Of a stretch of DNA of 64,000 nucleotides, positions 7,740-18,457 are shown one piece after another. The stretch is from Streptomyces viridochromogenes. GTDB taxonomy: Bacteria; Actinomycetota; Actinomycetes; Streptomycetales; Streptomycetaceae. The translations under genes and the position numbers were made by a program. The notes below the pieces were generated by a model. That model was not told the origin of the DNA, made no database searches, and saw nothing but the letters and a program-made list of their open reading frames with translations. The stretch is from the NCBI RefSeq assembly GCF_001270495.1, contig NZ_LGUR01000265.1:1-64000 (forward strand), in the 5' to 3' direction. Each line of letters starts with the position of its first letter. Position 1 is the stretch's first letter.

Positions 7740-9536
7740 TCACCGCTTCCGCCGGCGCCCCCGCCCGCCGCGCCCCGGAGCGGGCTGTGTGCCCGTCGAA
7801 GCCGGCGTCGCGCCCGACGGGACCGGCTGGGCACCCCCCTGCACCCTCCCGTTCGCCGGCCGGTCGGCCGAGACCACCAGGGCCGCGAGGGCGGTGGTCA
7901 CCGGCACCGACGCGACCAGGCCGATGGAGCCCACCAACGTGCGCACGATCTCCTCCGCCACCAGCTCACTGTTGGCGACCGTCCCCACGCCGCTCTGCGC
8001 GATGGAGAAGAGCAGCAGCAACGGCAGCGCGGCGCCCGCGTAGGCGAGGACGAGGGTGTTGACGACGGACGCGATGTGGTCGCGGCCGATACGGATACCC
8101 GCTCGGTACAGCCCCCGCCAGCCCATCGTCGGATTGGCCTCGTGCAGCTCCCAGACCGCGGATGTCTGGGTGACCGTCACGTCGTCGAGGACACCGAGCG
8201 AACCGATGATGACGCCGGCGAGCAGCAGACCGCTCATGTCGATCGACGGATAGAGCCCGTGGATCAGGCCGGTGTTGTCGTCGGTGTTGCCGGTGAGTGC
8301 GGCCCAGTCGATGAACCCCGAGCCGAGGAGGCCGATCAGCAGCAGCGAAAGCAGCGTGCCGAGCACCGCCACGGACGTTCGGGCCGACAGGCCGTGGCAC
8401 ATGTAGAGGGCGATCAGCATGATGGCGCTCGCCCCCACCACCGCCACGACCAGTGGGTTCGAGCCCTGCAGGATCGCCGGCAGGATGAAGAAGGTCAGCA
8501 CGAGGAAGCTGATGGCCAGCGCGACCAGTGCCATGACGCCGCGCATCCGGCCCACCAGCACGACGGCGAGCGCGAAGATGCCGGCGAGCAGGGCCATCGG
8601 GAACTTACGGTTCACGTCGGTGACCGAGTACTGCAGGTCCTTGGGCGCGGAGGGCTCGTAGGCGACCACGACCTCCTGGCCCTCGTGCAGCTGCCGTGAC
8701 TGGTCGGGCTGCACGATCTCCGTGAACGTACGGCCCTTGTCCTTGCCCGTGTCGACCCGGATCGTCGCCTTCTTGCAGGTGCCGCTGTCCTGCTGCACGG
8801 CGGAGGAGCCCTCAGCGGTGGAGGTGTCGCCGGTCGGGGGGGCTCCCGAGGCGTTGACGTCCTTGCAGCTCAGCTCGACCACCTTGGTGACCGTGGCCGC
8901 CTGCGTCTGCCGGTCGAAACCGACCCCGGTGCGCTCGTGCGGCGGGGCACCGCCCGGCCACAGCACCGCGAGCCCCACCACCACCGCCGCGGCGAACGGG
9001 ATCAGGATCGCCGCGATGACCTTGCGCAGATGCTGGGAGACGGGAGCCGCCGGGCCGTGGGCATGACTGTGCGAGTGCCCGTGCCCAGGCTCGCCACCGT
9101 CACCGCCGCCACGCCGACCGCCGGAACCGGGGCCATGCCCACGACCGCCACCGGAATCGTGTCCATGCCCGTTTCCGTTCCCGTCACCCGGGCCGGGCCC
9201 CCGCCCCGGAGAGCCTCCGGAATCGTGACCGTGACCATGGCCGTGATCGTGCAGGTCTCCGGCACCGGCTCCGTGCTCGTGCCCGCCGCCGACCCCGCTC
9301 CCGTGCTCCTGCGTCCCACCGGGCCCGAAGCCGTGCTCGTGCCACCCGCCGGTTCCAGACGTGTGATCGTCGTGGTCACCTCCGGCAGTACGGCCGTAGC
9401 CACCGTCGTATCTGCCGCTGGGAACCCCTGAACCCCGGCCGTCCGTAGGGCCGTTGCCCCGCGCGGGGCCGTTTCCGGAGCCGGAGCCGCGCCTCGGCTC
9501 GGGCGGTGGGTACGGAGGTTCATGGGTCGTGGTCAC
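7740..9536 (-). CDS. YibE/F family membrane protein with His/Gly-rich N-terminus
   Basis: A 598-residue protein. Residues 1-165 are extremely rich in Gly, His, Asp and Pro (repeated GHGHD/HGHGH blocks), a likely disordered metal-binding tail. A first membrane helix lies at about 171-198, then an extracytoplasmic domain with one CK(D) and one C(K)K cysteine pair region, then seven or more hydrophobic helices typical of YibE/F (PF07907). A Pro/Arg-rich tail ends the protein. YibE/F function is unknown; a transport role has been suggested. The start is GTG at 9536 with a weak ribosome site. It is divergent from thiC and convergent with ssgA. Confidence 0.85.
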   Translation of the reverse strand: MTTTHEPPYPPPEPRRGSGSGNGPARGNGPTDGRGSGVPSGRYDGGYGRTAGGDHDDHTSGTGGWHEHGFGPGGTQEHGSGVGGGHEHGAGAGDLHDHGHGHGHDSGGSPGRGPGPGDGNGNGHGHDSGGGRGHGPGSGGRRGGGDGGEPGHGHSHSHAHGPAAPVSQHLRKVIAAILIPFAAAVVVGLAVLWPGGAPPHERTGVGFDRQTQAATVTKVVELSCKDVNASGAPPTGDTSTAEGSSAVQQDSGTCKKATIRVDTGKDKGRTFTEIVQPDQSRQLHEGQEVVVAYEPSAPKDLQYSVTDVNRKFPMALLAGIFALAVVLVGRMRGVMALVALAISFLVLTFFILPAILQGSNPLVVAVVGASAIMLIALYMCHGLSARTSVAVLGTLLSLLLIGLLGSGFIDWAALTGNTDDNTGLIHGLYPSIDMSGLLLAGVIIGSLGVLDDVTVTQTSAVWELHEANPTMGWRGLYRAGIRIGRDHIASVVNTLVLAYAGAALPLLLLFSIAQSGVGTVANSELVAEEIVRTLVGSIGLVASVPVTTALAALVVSADRPANGRVQGGAQPVPSGATPASTGTQPAPGRGGRGRRRKR

Positions 9537-9593
9537 CGACCGATCATCGCAAGAACGACCGGGGCCCTCTGTTCACCGCGCCCGAATTGACGC

Positions 9594-9599
9594 TAGCGT
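9594..9599 (+). promoter_or_regulatory. candidate -10 element of the thiC promoter
   Basis: TAGCGT fits the Streptomyces TANNNT -10 consensus and lies about 20 bases before the 5' edge of the TPP aptamer, which would place the transcript start just ahead of it. The -35 region is weak (TTCACC around 9572). Confidence 0.4.
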
Positions 9600-9669
9600 G
9601 GTGCCACCTTTGTACACGCGGGAGCTCGGAGCACCGGGCTGAGAGGGCGCTGACCTCCGTCCCAGCGAT

Positions 9670-9683
9670 GTTTCACATGAAAC
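9670..9683. promoter_or_regulatory. parS-like site inside the TPP riboswitch (1)
   Basis: GTTTCACATGAAAC differs at one position from the parS core. The match is part of a longer near-palindrome, GATGTTTCACATGAAACATC (9667-9686). Confidence 0.6.
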
Positions 9684-9702
9684 ATCACCCATCGCGAGTG
9701 AT

Positions 9703-9716
9703 GTTTCACACGAAAC
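9703..9716. promoter_or_regulatory. parS-like site inside the TPP riboswitch (2)
   Basis: GTTTCACACGAAAC has two differences from the parS core and starts 33 bases after the first copy. It may be a decayed parS or structural RNA. Confidence 0.4.
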
Positions 9717-9777
9717 GTCGGCAGACGGAAGCCGCTGCGTCGACCGCCGAACCTGTTACCGGGTAATGCCGGCGTAG

Positions 9778-11574
<1,797 letters not shown>

Positions 11575-11740
11575 GCCCTGTCAGCCACCGTCCCGTGCTT
11601 CCGGACGGCCCACGAGGCCGAGCCGGGGCCACGGGCCGGTGGCAGTGGGCCGGATTCTCCGAGCGGTGTGCCGACGTGGTCGTCATAACGGAACGAGCAC
11701 GTCGCCGCCCGACCTCGCCAAGATCACTAATGTCTCTGGC

Positions 11741-12844
11741 ATGGGCGGGATAGACGTGGCCAACGGCGTGGTGGGCGCCGTACTCGGCATGCTGTTCGCG
11801 GTGTTGTTCCAGCAGCCTCTGCAGGACGCTTGGTTCCGGCTGCGCAGACGCTCGAGGAGCGCGATACGCAGCCTGGGGCGGCGGGAGGAGTCGGGGCCGG
11901 CGTGGAGCACCTTCTCCCTCGGGCCGTTGCAGACGTCGGCCCTGGTCGTGGAGGGCGACGGAGAGGCTCCGATTCCCCCGGAGACGGTCTATGTGCATGT
12001 GCTGGACGAGGAGGTGACGCTGCCCGCGGCCATGGTGCCCTGGCGGGACGAGATTGCTGCGGAAAGCGAGCGGCTACGGGAGGAGGGACGCACCCCGCTG
12101 TGGAACGGCCAGCGGTACGCGGTCGAGTCGTTCGACATCTCCCGCACCCCCCTGGACGAGCGACCCGAAATCCATCTGAGGCTGAGACCTACCGACTACT
12201 ACACCTTTCTTGCCGCCCAGCAGCTCGACCGTCGACTGCCCGACGGATCGACCCCTCGTTCCGCCTACTTGGACGCGAACGAGCCCTTGAAGGCGCCGGC
12301 CTTTCTGCACTGCAGCTTCGCCGCCAACATCGCGGTGGTGACCGCGGACGACATGTTGGTCGTCAGCCGGCGCAGCGACCGGGTCCGTATGGCGCCGGGT
12401 GTGTGGAACTCGTCTGTGAACGAGGGCCTGTCACGGCACATCGACTCCTCCGGCCGGAGTGCACCGGATCTGCACGCGGTGGCACGCCGCGGCATGCGGG
12501 AGGAGCTGGCGCTCGAACCGCACGAGTACACGCTGGAACTCCTGGCCTTCGTCCTGGACGTGGACAAGCGTGGCTGGAGCGCTCACTTCTTCGCCCGGCT
12601 CAAGGAACTGCGCAGCCAGGATCTCCAGGCACGCATCAGCAGGGGTGTCGCGGACCGCTGGGAGCACCAGGCCATCGACTACGTGCCGTTCCGGCCGGCT
12701 CCAGTGGTCCGCTACCTGCTGAGGGACGACCGGGTACACCGGTGGGCGCCCCTGGCACCAGCGCTCTTCCACCTGGCCTTGGTGCACGCGTTCAGCCGTA
12801 CGCTCGTCGAACGCGTCGAGGCTCAGGTGGTCCGCCGTCTGTAG
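11741..12844 (+). CDS. membrane-anchored NUDIX-like protein of unknown function
   Basis: A 367-residue protein from the ATG at 11741. A hydrophobic segment (residues ~5-25, VANGVVGAVLGMLFAVLF) is followed by basic residues, suggesting one N-terminal membrane anchor with a cytoplasmic body. The region around residues 215-290 resembles a NUDIX fold with a degenerate box (GMREELALEP): the first catalytic glutamate of RE is glycine and a long insertion precedes it, so catalysis is doubtful. No ribosome site is evident before 11741, so it may be leaderless. The in-frame extension to 11639 is unlikely. Confidence 0.65.
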   Translation: MGGIDVANGVVGAVLGMLFAVLFQQPLQDAWFRLRRRSRSAIRSLGRREESGPAWSTFSLGPLQTSALVVEGDGEAPIPPETVYVHVLDEEVTLPAAMVPWRDEIAAESERLREEGRTPLWNGQRYAVESFDISRTPLDERPEIHLRLRPTDYYTFLAAQQLDRRLPDGSTPRSAYLDANEPLKAPAFLHCSFAANIAVVTADDMLVVSRRSDRVRMAPGVWNSSVNEGLSRHIDSSGRSAPDLHAVARRGMREELALEPHEYTLELLAFVLDVDKRGWSAHFFARLKELRSQDLQARISRGVADRWEHQAIDYVPFRPAPVVRYLLRDDRVHRWAPLAPALFHLALVHAFSRTLVERVEAQVVRRL

Positions 12845-12875
12845 GAAGCCGATGGCAGGCCGAGGCCGGGTGTCC

Positions 12876-12923
12876 GGCTTGCGCTCCCCGAAGCCTGGGC
12901 TTCCCCGGGCGGGGGCGCAAGCC
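12876..12923. terminator. bidirectional hairpin between convergent genes
   Basis: GGCTTGCGC at 12876-12884 pairs with GCGCAAGCC at 12915-12923, extended by CCCC/GGGG and an inner GAAGCC/GGCTTC stem. It sits between the stops of the NUDIX-like gene and the 2TM protein and can serve both. Confidence 0.85.
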
Positions 12924-12929
12924 GAAGGG

Positions 12930-13796
12930 CTAATCCGGCTGGTGTTCCGGCCCTCCGAAGTCCGGGCTCGTGTAGTCCGGGCTGGTGAAGCTCGGACGTG
13001 AGCCCCGGGAGGCGCCGTCGTCCGGGCTGCTGAAGCCCGGACGGTCGTAGCCGAGGTTCGGCATGCGGCCGCCGGCCGGCGTGGACGGTGACGTGCGGTG
13101 CAGGGCCGATGCCGTGCCGGGGTTGGCCAGTGCCTCCCGCAGGAAGGGCAGGATGCCGCGCTCCAGCAGGGCTTCGCGCCAGATCTCCCGGGCCCGGGCG
13201 ACCTCCTCGCTCAGTTCGCCGTACGGCCCGCTGTCGAAGGCCGGGCGGTTGCGCAGAGCGGTGAGCAGGAGTCCGACGGCGGCGACCAGGATCGCGGCCG
13301 CTGCCAGGGCGCCGAACACCCATCCGGTGGTGAGCATCGTCTGGGCGAACGCCGGCTCGGGGTTGAGCATTGTCAGGATGTAGCCGACGAGCAGGAAGAT
13401 CGCCGCGGCGGTGCCGGCGAGGACGGGCGCCAGGACCGCGAGCACGGCCACGACGCCCGGGCCGGCCGTCTCGGCGACCTCTCCCATGGTGGTGGCGAGC
13501 CCCACCGCGCCCGTCCCCGACTCACTGGAGCCGGACTCGCGGGTGGACGACGGGGTGGACGGCGCCGGCTGGCGCAGTTCCTCGCGGACCTTCACGTAGT
13601 GCTGGTACTCGGTCGCCGCGGCCGCCGTGATGAGTGCGGTGGCGTTGAGCGCCATGGTGCGCAGCTGTTCGGGGTTGAGCCGCTGTCCGACAGCGGTCAG
13701 TTCCGGGCGGTGTGGTGCGGAGCGCAGCGCCTCATCGAGGATCCGCTCGTATTCCTGGCGGTCCTCGCTGTGCAGGTGCTGCGGAACGCTGTTCAT
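12930..13796 (-). CDS. two-helix membrane protein with Ser/Asp/Pro-rich tail
   Basis: A 288-residue protein from the ATG at 13796, chosen because GGGGG lies about five bases upstream; an ATG at 13802 is an alternative. An N-terminal helical region (EDRQEYERILDEAL, then ELTAVGQRL) precedes two hydrophobic helices (~residues 112-137 and ~155-180). The C-terminus has short repeats of the type RPGFSSPD/RPSFTSPD/YTSPDFGGP, also visible as DNA repeats at 12955-13050. It resembles streptomycete integral membrane proteins of unknown role; no enzyme motif was found. Confidence 0.7.
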   Translation of the reverse strand: MNSVPQHLHSEDRQEYERILDEALRSAPHRPELTAVGQRLNPEQLRTMALNATALITAAAATEYQHYVKVREELRQPAPSTPSSTRESGSSESGTGAVGLATTMGEVAETAGPGVVAVLAVLAPVLAGTAAAIFLLVGYILTMLNPEPAFAQTMLTTGWVFGALAAAAILVAAVGLLLTALRNRPAFDSGPYGELSEEVARAREIWREALLERGILPFLREALANPGTASALHRTSPSTPAGGRMPNLGYDRPGFSSPDDGASRGSRPSFTSPDYTSPDFGGPEHQPD

Positions 13797-13996
13797 GTGC
13801 ATCCCCCGATGCTCCGTAGGGCTTGGGGCTCGCATGCCAACGAGCCGTCGGGCAGAAACGGAGGGGAGCCTGCTACGGATAAGCCGATGGTAGAGCGGTG
13901 ACGGCACACGGTGACAGGGGGTTTGCCAAAATTGGGCCCTGGCCTGCGCCGTCTTCCGTCACTGCGTCACCTGGGGGACGCCTGCCCGGTGAACGT

Positions 13997-15073
13997 TCAG
14001 ATATCCAGGGGAAGTTGTTGGACCAGCAGCTTTCCGGCCATGGTCACGCCGCCGTCCATCCCGATGGCGAGGCCGTCGGCGTAGACGTGCGGTCCCTCGA
14101 CCACGGGCCCGCCGCCGTCCTCGCCGTCCTCGGAGCCGACCTCGCCCATCAGGTACGGAATGGGGCTGTGGCCGTGAACGATGCGGGTGCCGCCGTACGT
14201 ATCGAGCAGGGAGCGCACATGGTCGGCGCCGCCCTCGTCGCGGAAGGAGAAGCGCTTGGTGAACTTGCGGAAGAGATCCCAGACTTCGTCGGCGTCGTTG
14301 CGTGTGAGCGTCTCGCGGACGGTGTCGTTGACGGCCTCGATCGAGTTGCCGTAGTCGAGATAGGCGGTGGTGTCCGAGTGCACGAGCAGATGGCCGTCGA
14401 CCTCCTCCATGGCGTCGAGCCGGGACATCCACTGGAGGTGATGGTCCTGGAGGCGGTCCATGTCGGTCTTCTGGCCGCCGTTGAGCAGCCAGGCCGCCTG
14501 GAAGGTGGCGGTGCCCGCCCCGGAGTTGACGGGGGTGTCGCCGAACCGCTTGGCGCCGATCAGCAGCAGCTCGTGGTTGCCCATCAGGGCCTTGCAGTAG
14601 CCGCCGGCCGCGGCGGCCTCCGCCGACAGCCGCATCACGAGGTCGATGACGCCGATGCCGTCGGGGCCGCGGTCGGTGAAGTCGCCGAGGAACCACAGCC
14701 GGGCGGTGCCGGCGCACCAGTTCGCCGCCGAGTCGATGAGGCCCTTCTCCTGGAGGGCGGCCACCAGCTCGTCGAGATAGCCGTGCACGTCGCCGACGAC
14801 GAACAGCGGGCCGGGACCGTCCACCGGCTGCTGCGCGGGCAGGGAGGCGGGGTCGACGTGCACCTGGACCGTGTCGCCGCGATTGATCACGGGCAGGTCC
14901 CGCTGGGTGGGCGTGTACCCCTCCGGATATGCCTGGTCCAGGAGCGGGGCGGCCTCGCCCGGGTGTGTGCTGTGGGCGTACGGACCGGTCTCGTGCACGT
15001 AAGCGGGCACCCGGAAGTCGCGCAACGTCGCCGTCCGCTCCACCTCGGGTCCCTGACCGGCCCCCTGAGTCAT
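13997..15073 (-). CDS. PPP-family metallophosphoesterase (Ser/Thr protein phosphatase type)
   Basis: A 358-residue phosphatase carrying the three PPP metal motifs in order: GDVHGY, GDFTDRGPDG and GNHE, with a C-terminal HGHSP histidine motif. It thus belongs to the bacterial relatives of PP1/PP2A or diadenosine tetraphosphatases, using a dinuclear metal centre. The ATG at 15073 follows a strong GGAGGGG; the frame to 15220 upstream is spurious. No kinase gene is adjacent. The substrate (phosphoprotein or nucleotide) cannot be decided here. Confidence 0.88.
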   Translation of the reverse strand: MTQGAGQGPEVERTATLRDFRVPAYVHETGPYAHSTHPGEAAPLLDQAYPEGYTPTQRDLPVINRGDTVQVHVDPASLPAQQPVDGPGPLFVVGDVHGYLDELVAALQEKGLIDSAANWCAGTARLWFLGDFTDRGPDGIGVIDLVMRLSAEAAAAGGYCKALMGNHELLLIGAKRFGDTPVNSGAGTATFQAAWLLNGGQKTDMDRLQDHHLQWMSRLDAMEEVDGHLLVHSDTTAYLDYGNSIEAVNDTVRETLTRNDADEVWDLFRKFTKRFSFRDEGGADHVRSLLDTYGGTRIVHGHSPIPYLMGEVGSEDGEDGGGPVVEGPHVYADGLAIGMDGGVTMAGKLLVQQLPLDI

Positions 15074-15314
15074 CAGACCCCTCCACCATCGCGCCGCAGC
15101 TGCACCGCATCGGACTGCCTGGTCGCAGCGGCCCGCGGGTGTCGTGGGCCCATCATAGGAATGCCGATCGCGCCATGTGATGACCCAGGGGTGGTGAATC
15201 GGAGCAGGACTCCTGTTCACCGCGGCTTTCGCCCCGATTGGGCAGGGCTTCGACCACTCGACGAGCGTGCTCCCGCACCCCCTCGACCTGCTTGTGCCGT
15301 TCCTCGGCCGGCTC

Positions 15315-16427
15315 CTACCGGTCCTCGGGCGACCGGGGCGGACTGACCGTCGTACGCGGCGGGCGTCGCTGGGACGAGGTACGCACGATCAGCTCGGTCG
15401 GTATCACCTGCTCGACCGGCCGGTCCGATTCGACCCCCTCGATGGCGTCGATGAGGAGCTGGACCACGGCCGTGCCGATGCGGCGGGGCTTCAGGGAGAG
15501 CGTGGTGATGGGCGGCTCGGTGTTGGCGTACACCGTGGACTCGCTGCAGCACACCAGAAGCAGGTCGTCCGGTACGCGCAGACCGTAGCGGCGGGCGGCG
15601 GCGAGCAGGTCGGTGCCGTTCGGGTCGAACAGGCCGTAGACCGCGTCGGGCCGGTCGGGGCGGGCGAGTAGCCGGTCGGCGGCGACGGCGCCCGCGCACG
15701 GGTCGTGCGCCGGGTAGGCCTCGTACACCGGGTCCTGGCCGACCCGCTCGCACCAGCGCAGGTACGCGGTGGTCGACAGGTGGGTGTACGTGTCCGTCGT
15801 GGTGCCCGTCAGCAGTCCGATCCGGCGGGCGCCCGCGTCGGCCAGGTGGTCGAGGATGCCGAGTACGGCGGCCTCGTGGTCGTTGTCGACCCAGGCGGTG
15901 ACCGGGAGCGAGCCGGCCGGGCGGCCGTCGGACACGACCGGGAGACCCTGCCGGACCAGTTCGCTGACGACCGGGTCCTGGTCGGACGGGTCGATGACGA
16001 CCGTGCCGTCGAGGGCGACGTTCGACCAGACGTCGTGGCGCGATGTCGCGGGGAGGATCACGAGGGCGTAGCCGCGGGCGAGCGCGGCCGAGGTGGCGGC
16101 ACGGGCCATCTCGGCGAAATACGCGAACTCGGTGAAGGTGAAAGGTTCATCCCCGTATGTCGTCACGGTCAGGCCGATGAGTCCTGACTTGCCGGTACGG
16201 AGTGTCCGGGCGGCGGCCGACGGGCGGTAGCCCAGCCGGTCGGCGACCTCGCGGACATGGCGTCGGGTGGCGTCCGGGAGCCGGCCCTTGCCGTTGAGGG
16301 CGTCGGAGACGGTCGTGATGGAGACCCCGGCTGCGGCGGCCACGTCTCTGATACCCGCCCGGCCGGGCCGGCTGCCTCGACGTGAGGTTTCCGCGCGGCT
16401 CACCTGGTGCTTCCCTGCTGCTGTCAT
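15315..16427 (-). CDS. LacI-family transcriptional regulator
   Basis: A 370-residue LacI/GalR regulator. After ~20 basic residues, the HTH (IRDVAAAAGVSITTVSDALNG, hinge helix with RPSAAARTLRTG) is followed by a sugar-binding-type domain. The ATG at 16427 is the best start; the extension to 16493 covers the divergent promoter region. The gene is divergent from hisC across 438 bases that contain two inverted repeats suitable as operators. No sugar transport or catabolic genes lie next to it, so its regulon may be elsewhere or it may regulate itself. Confidence 0.9.
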   Translation of the reverse strand: MTAAGKHQVSRAETSRRGSRPGRAGIRDVAAAAGVSITTVSDALNGKGRLPDATRRHVREVADRLGYRPSAAARTLRTGKSGLIGLTVTTYGDEPFTFTEFAYFAEMARAATSAALARGYALVILPATSRHDVWSNVALDGTVVIDPSDQDPVVSELVRQGLPVVSDGRPAGSLPVTAWVDNDHEAAVLGILDHLADAGARRIGLLTGTTTDTYTHLSTTAYLRWCERVGQDPVYEAYPAHDPCAGAVAADRLLARPDRPDAVYGLFDPNGTDLLAAARRYGLRVPDDLLLVCCSESTVYANTEPPITTLSLKPRRIGTAVVQLLIDAIEGVESDRPVEQVIPTELIVRTSSQRRPPRTTVSPPRSPEDR

Positions 16428-16865
16428 GGCGAGCCGATAGTAGGGCTCATTCGGTGGGGTAGTGCGGACGCATATGCAGTCGTTGACAGACACGTTTCTG
16501 CAAGGTCATCTTGCACCAAACTCCTTGGAAACCAAGGGAGTTGAACGATCCAATGGTAAGACGTGACTTGTCGGCACGCATGGGCCTGCCAAGTGCCCGA
16601 TGTTTCGAAGAGGTCTCAACTCACCTGCACGGGTGATGCGCGCCACGGCGCGAGCCACCGGCGCATAGATATATGTGTGATGCGCCCCCTAATTCGTACG
16701 CCTTCGTACGCTGATGCCCCTGATGCAGGTGTGACAGGAGTGGGGAGCAGGGTCCGACAGACGAGCCCGCCGCACCTGTACGCATCGGCGCCGAATCCTC
16801 ATAAGGTGAGAAGTATTGGAGCCGGCGGTGGTGATGGGCCGCCGGTGGTCGCGAGGAGGACTGCG
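16428..16865. promoter_or_regulatory. divergent LacI/hisC control region
   Basis: This 438-base gap has no convincing gene. It holds a TTGACA at 16483-16488, a perfect inverted repeat TGCAAG-5-CTTGCA at 16499-16515, and an imperfect one ACTCCTTGG-3-CCAAGGGAGT at 16520-16541. The first is of LacI-operator type. The hisC-proximal part (16600-16850) shows nothing recognisable apart from the hisC ribosome site. Confidence 0.5.
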
Positions 16866-17945
16866 GTGAGCGAGACGAGCCCCAAGCTGCGCGCCGAGCT
16901 GGAGGGTATTCCCACCTACAAGCCGGGCAAGCCTGCCGCGGCCGGTGGCCCGGTGGCCTACAAGCTGTCCTCCAACGAGAACCCCTATCCGCCGCTGCCC
17001 GGCGTGATGGAGACCGTGACGGCCGCCGCCTCGTCCTTCAACCGCTACCCGGACATGATGTGCACGGGGCTGATGAACGAGCTGTCCGAGCGCTTCGGCG
17101 TCCCGGCCGCCCATCTGGCCACCGGCACCGGCTCGGTCGGTGTCGCCCAGCAGCTGATCCAGGCCACCGCCGGACCCGGCGACGAGGTCATCTACGCGTG
17201 GCGGTCCTTCGAGGCGTACCCGATCATCACGCAGATCAGTGGCGCCACATCGGTCAAGGTGCCGCTGACGCCGGGTGATGTGCACGACCTGGACGCGATG
17301 GCCGCCGCCATCACCGACCGCACCAGGCTGATTTTCGTCTGCAACCCCAACAACCCGACGGGCACGGTCGTGAAGCGGGCCGAGCTGGAGCGGTTCCTCG
17401 ACCGGGTGCCCGGCGACGTCCTAGTGGTGCTCGACGAGGCGTACCGCGAGTTCATCCGCGACCCCGAGGTGCCGGACGGCGTGGAGATCTACCGCGAGCG
17501 GCCCAACGTCTGTGTCCTGCGGACGTTCTCCAAGGCGTACGGCCTCGCCGGTCTGCGGGTCGGCTTCGCGATCGCCCAGGAGCCGGTCGCGGCGGCGCTG
17601 CGTAAGACGGCCGTGCCCTTCGGGGTGAGCCAGATCGCGCAGGACGCGGCCATCGCCTCGCTGCGCGCGGAGGACGAACTGATCGGCCGGGTCGGTTCAT
17701 TGGTGTGCGAGCGCAACCGTGTGGTTGACGGGCTGCGCGCTCAGGGCTGGACGGTGCCCGAGACCCAGGCCAACTTCGTGTGGCTGCGGCTGGGGGAGCA
17801 CACGGTCGCCTTCGCTCAGGCCTGTGAGCAGGCGGGCGTGGTGATCCGACCGTTCCCGGGCGAGGGTGTGCGGGTGACGATCGGAGAGGCCGAGGCGAAC
17901 GACATATTCCTGAAGGTGGCGGAAGGGTTCCGCAAGGAGCTGTAG
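16866..17945 (+). CDS. hisC: histidinol-phosphate aminotransferase
   Basis: A 359-residue class I/II aminotransferase. It has the substrate-binding NENPYPP segment near the N-terminus, the NPNNPTG motif, the DEAYREF aspartate that contacts the PLP pyridine, and the PLP lysine in [13 protein letters not shown]. The reaction converts imidazole-acetol phosphate to histidinol phosphate, or transaminates aromatic acids in the Pat subgroup. The GTG at 16866 follows GAGGAGGA; the longer frame from 16563 is untranslated leader. It stands outside a his operon, so it is probably a second hisC copy or an aromatic aminotransferase. Confidence 0.9.
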   Translation: MSETSPKLRAELEGIPTYKPGKPAAAGGPVAYKLSSNENPYPPLPGVMETVTAAASSFNRYPDMMCTGLMNELSERFGVPAAHLATGTGSVGVAQQLIQATAGPGDEVIYAWRSFEAYPIITQISGATSVKVPLTPGDVHDLDAMAAAITDRTRLIFVCNPNNPTGTVVKRAELERFLDRVPGDVLVVLDEAYREFIRDPEVPDGVEIYRERPNVCVLRTFSKAYGLAGLRVGFAIAQEPVAAALRKTAVPFGVSQIAQDAAIASLRAEDELIGRVGSLVCERNRVVDGLRAQGWTVPETQANFVWLRLGEHTVAFAQACEQAGVVIRPFPGEGVRVTIGEAEANDIFLKVAEGFRKEL

Positions 17946-17960
17946 AGCTCCGTAAGCCGG

Positions 17961-18353
17961 TCAGGCGTCCACGAGTTCCACGCGCACGGGGTCGCCGTCG
18001 CGGACGGTCGCCAGCAGGCGGGGGTCGCCGTCTATGTGGCCGAGGACGTTGCACGGGCTCGCGAGGCGGCACTCGTCGCCTTGCGAGATCGGTGTGGGGC
18101 CGTAGGGGAGGGCGAGCGCGTCGCCGTCCGTCCAGAAGGCGACCGTGCCCGGCTCGACGACCTGCCGTGCGTTGGTTTCACGTGGAACGGCGACACCCGT
18201 GTCGAAGTAGACCTCCTCGCCCCAGGTGCGGGCGGTGGAGACGAGGGGCAGGGCCTTCGCGAGGGCCTGCGTGGTCGGGGTGTCGTCGAGGGTCGCGGTG
18301 AGGTGTCCCGCGGGCCAGGAGATCCGTATGTGTGTTGGCGTCGGTGTCTGCAT
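17961..18353 (-). CDS. cyclophilin-like fold protein
   Basis: A 130-residue protein matching the bacterial cyclophilin-like family (TATLDDTPTTQALAKALPL near the N-terminus, then VEPGTVAFWTDGDALALPYGP). Members have a beta-barrel fold without known isomerase activity. It is convergent with hisC, only 15 bases between stops, and divergent from cydA. A 17-base perfect palindrome lies 9-25 bases upstream of its start, suggesting its own regulator. A parS-like site lies inside the coding sequence, encoding VPRET. Confidence 0.75.
   Translation of the reverse strand: MQTPTPTHIRISWPAGHLTATLDDTPTTQALAKALPLVSTARTWGEEVYFDTGVAVPRETNARQVVEPGTVAFWTDGDALALPYGPTPISQGDECRLASPCNVLGHIDGDPRLLATVRDGDPVRVELVDA
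18175..18188. promoter_or_regulatory. parS-like ParB binding site
   Basis: GTTTCACGTGGAAC has one difference from the parS core. It lies within the cyclophilin-like gene. Confidence 0.55.
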
Positions 18354-18361
18354 GGCGTCGA

Positions 18362-18378
18362 TTCAACAATATGTTGAA
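18362..18378. promoter_or_regulatory. palindromic operator candidate
   Basis: TTCAACAATATGTTGAA has perfect 7-base arms and a 3-base centre. It is AT-rich against its surroundings and lies just ahead of the cyclophilin-like gene start on the minus strand. The size and symmetry fit a MarR, PadR or TetR-type operator. Confidence 0.45.
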
Positions 18379-18441
18379 GTTCGCGCCAAGAGGTCGAGCT
18401 CAAGGAGGGACCCCCCTTCGAGGGCCGGGAGAGCGGTGCTG

Positions 18442-18447
18442 CATAAT
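18442..18447 (+). promoter_or_regulatory. candidate cydA -10 element
   Basis: CATAAT lies 10 bases before the Rex operator and ~50 bases before the cydA start. A matching -35 is not clear. Confidence 0.4.
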
Positions 18448-18457
18448 TGCTTGTGAA

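Noticed and set aside
7344..7834. Val-Thr repeat proteins on both strands around 7.65-7.73 kb
   Set aside because: They are translations of the (CGTCAC)12 tract, which is open in every frame, and they overlap ssgA and yibE/F.
11588..11608. thiC terminator hairpin CCGTCC/GGACGG
   Set aside because: The stem is only six bases with a nine-base loop, too weak to list.
16563..16865. N-terminal extension of HisC
   Set aside because: The ribosome site GAGGAGGA precedes GTG 16866 and the extension has no similarity to aminotransferases.
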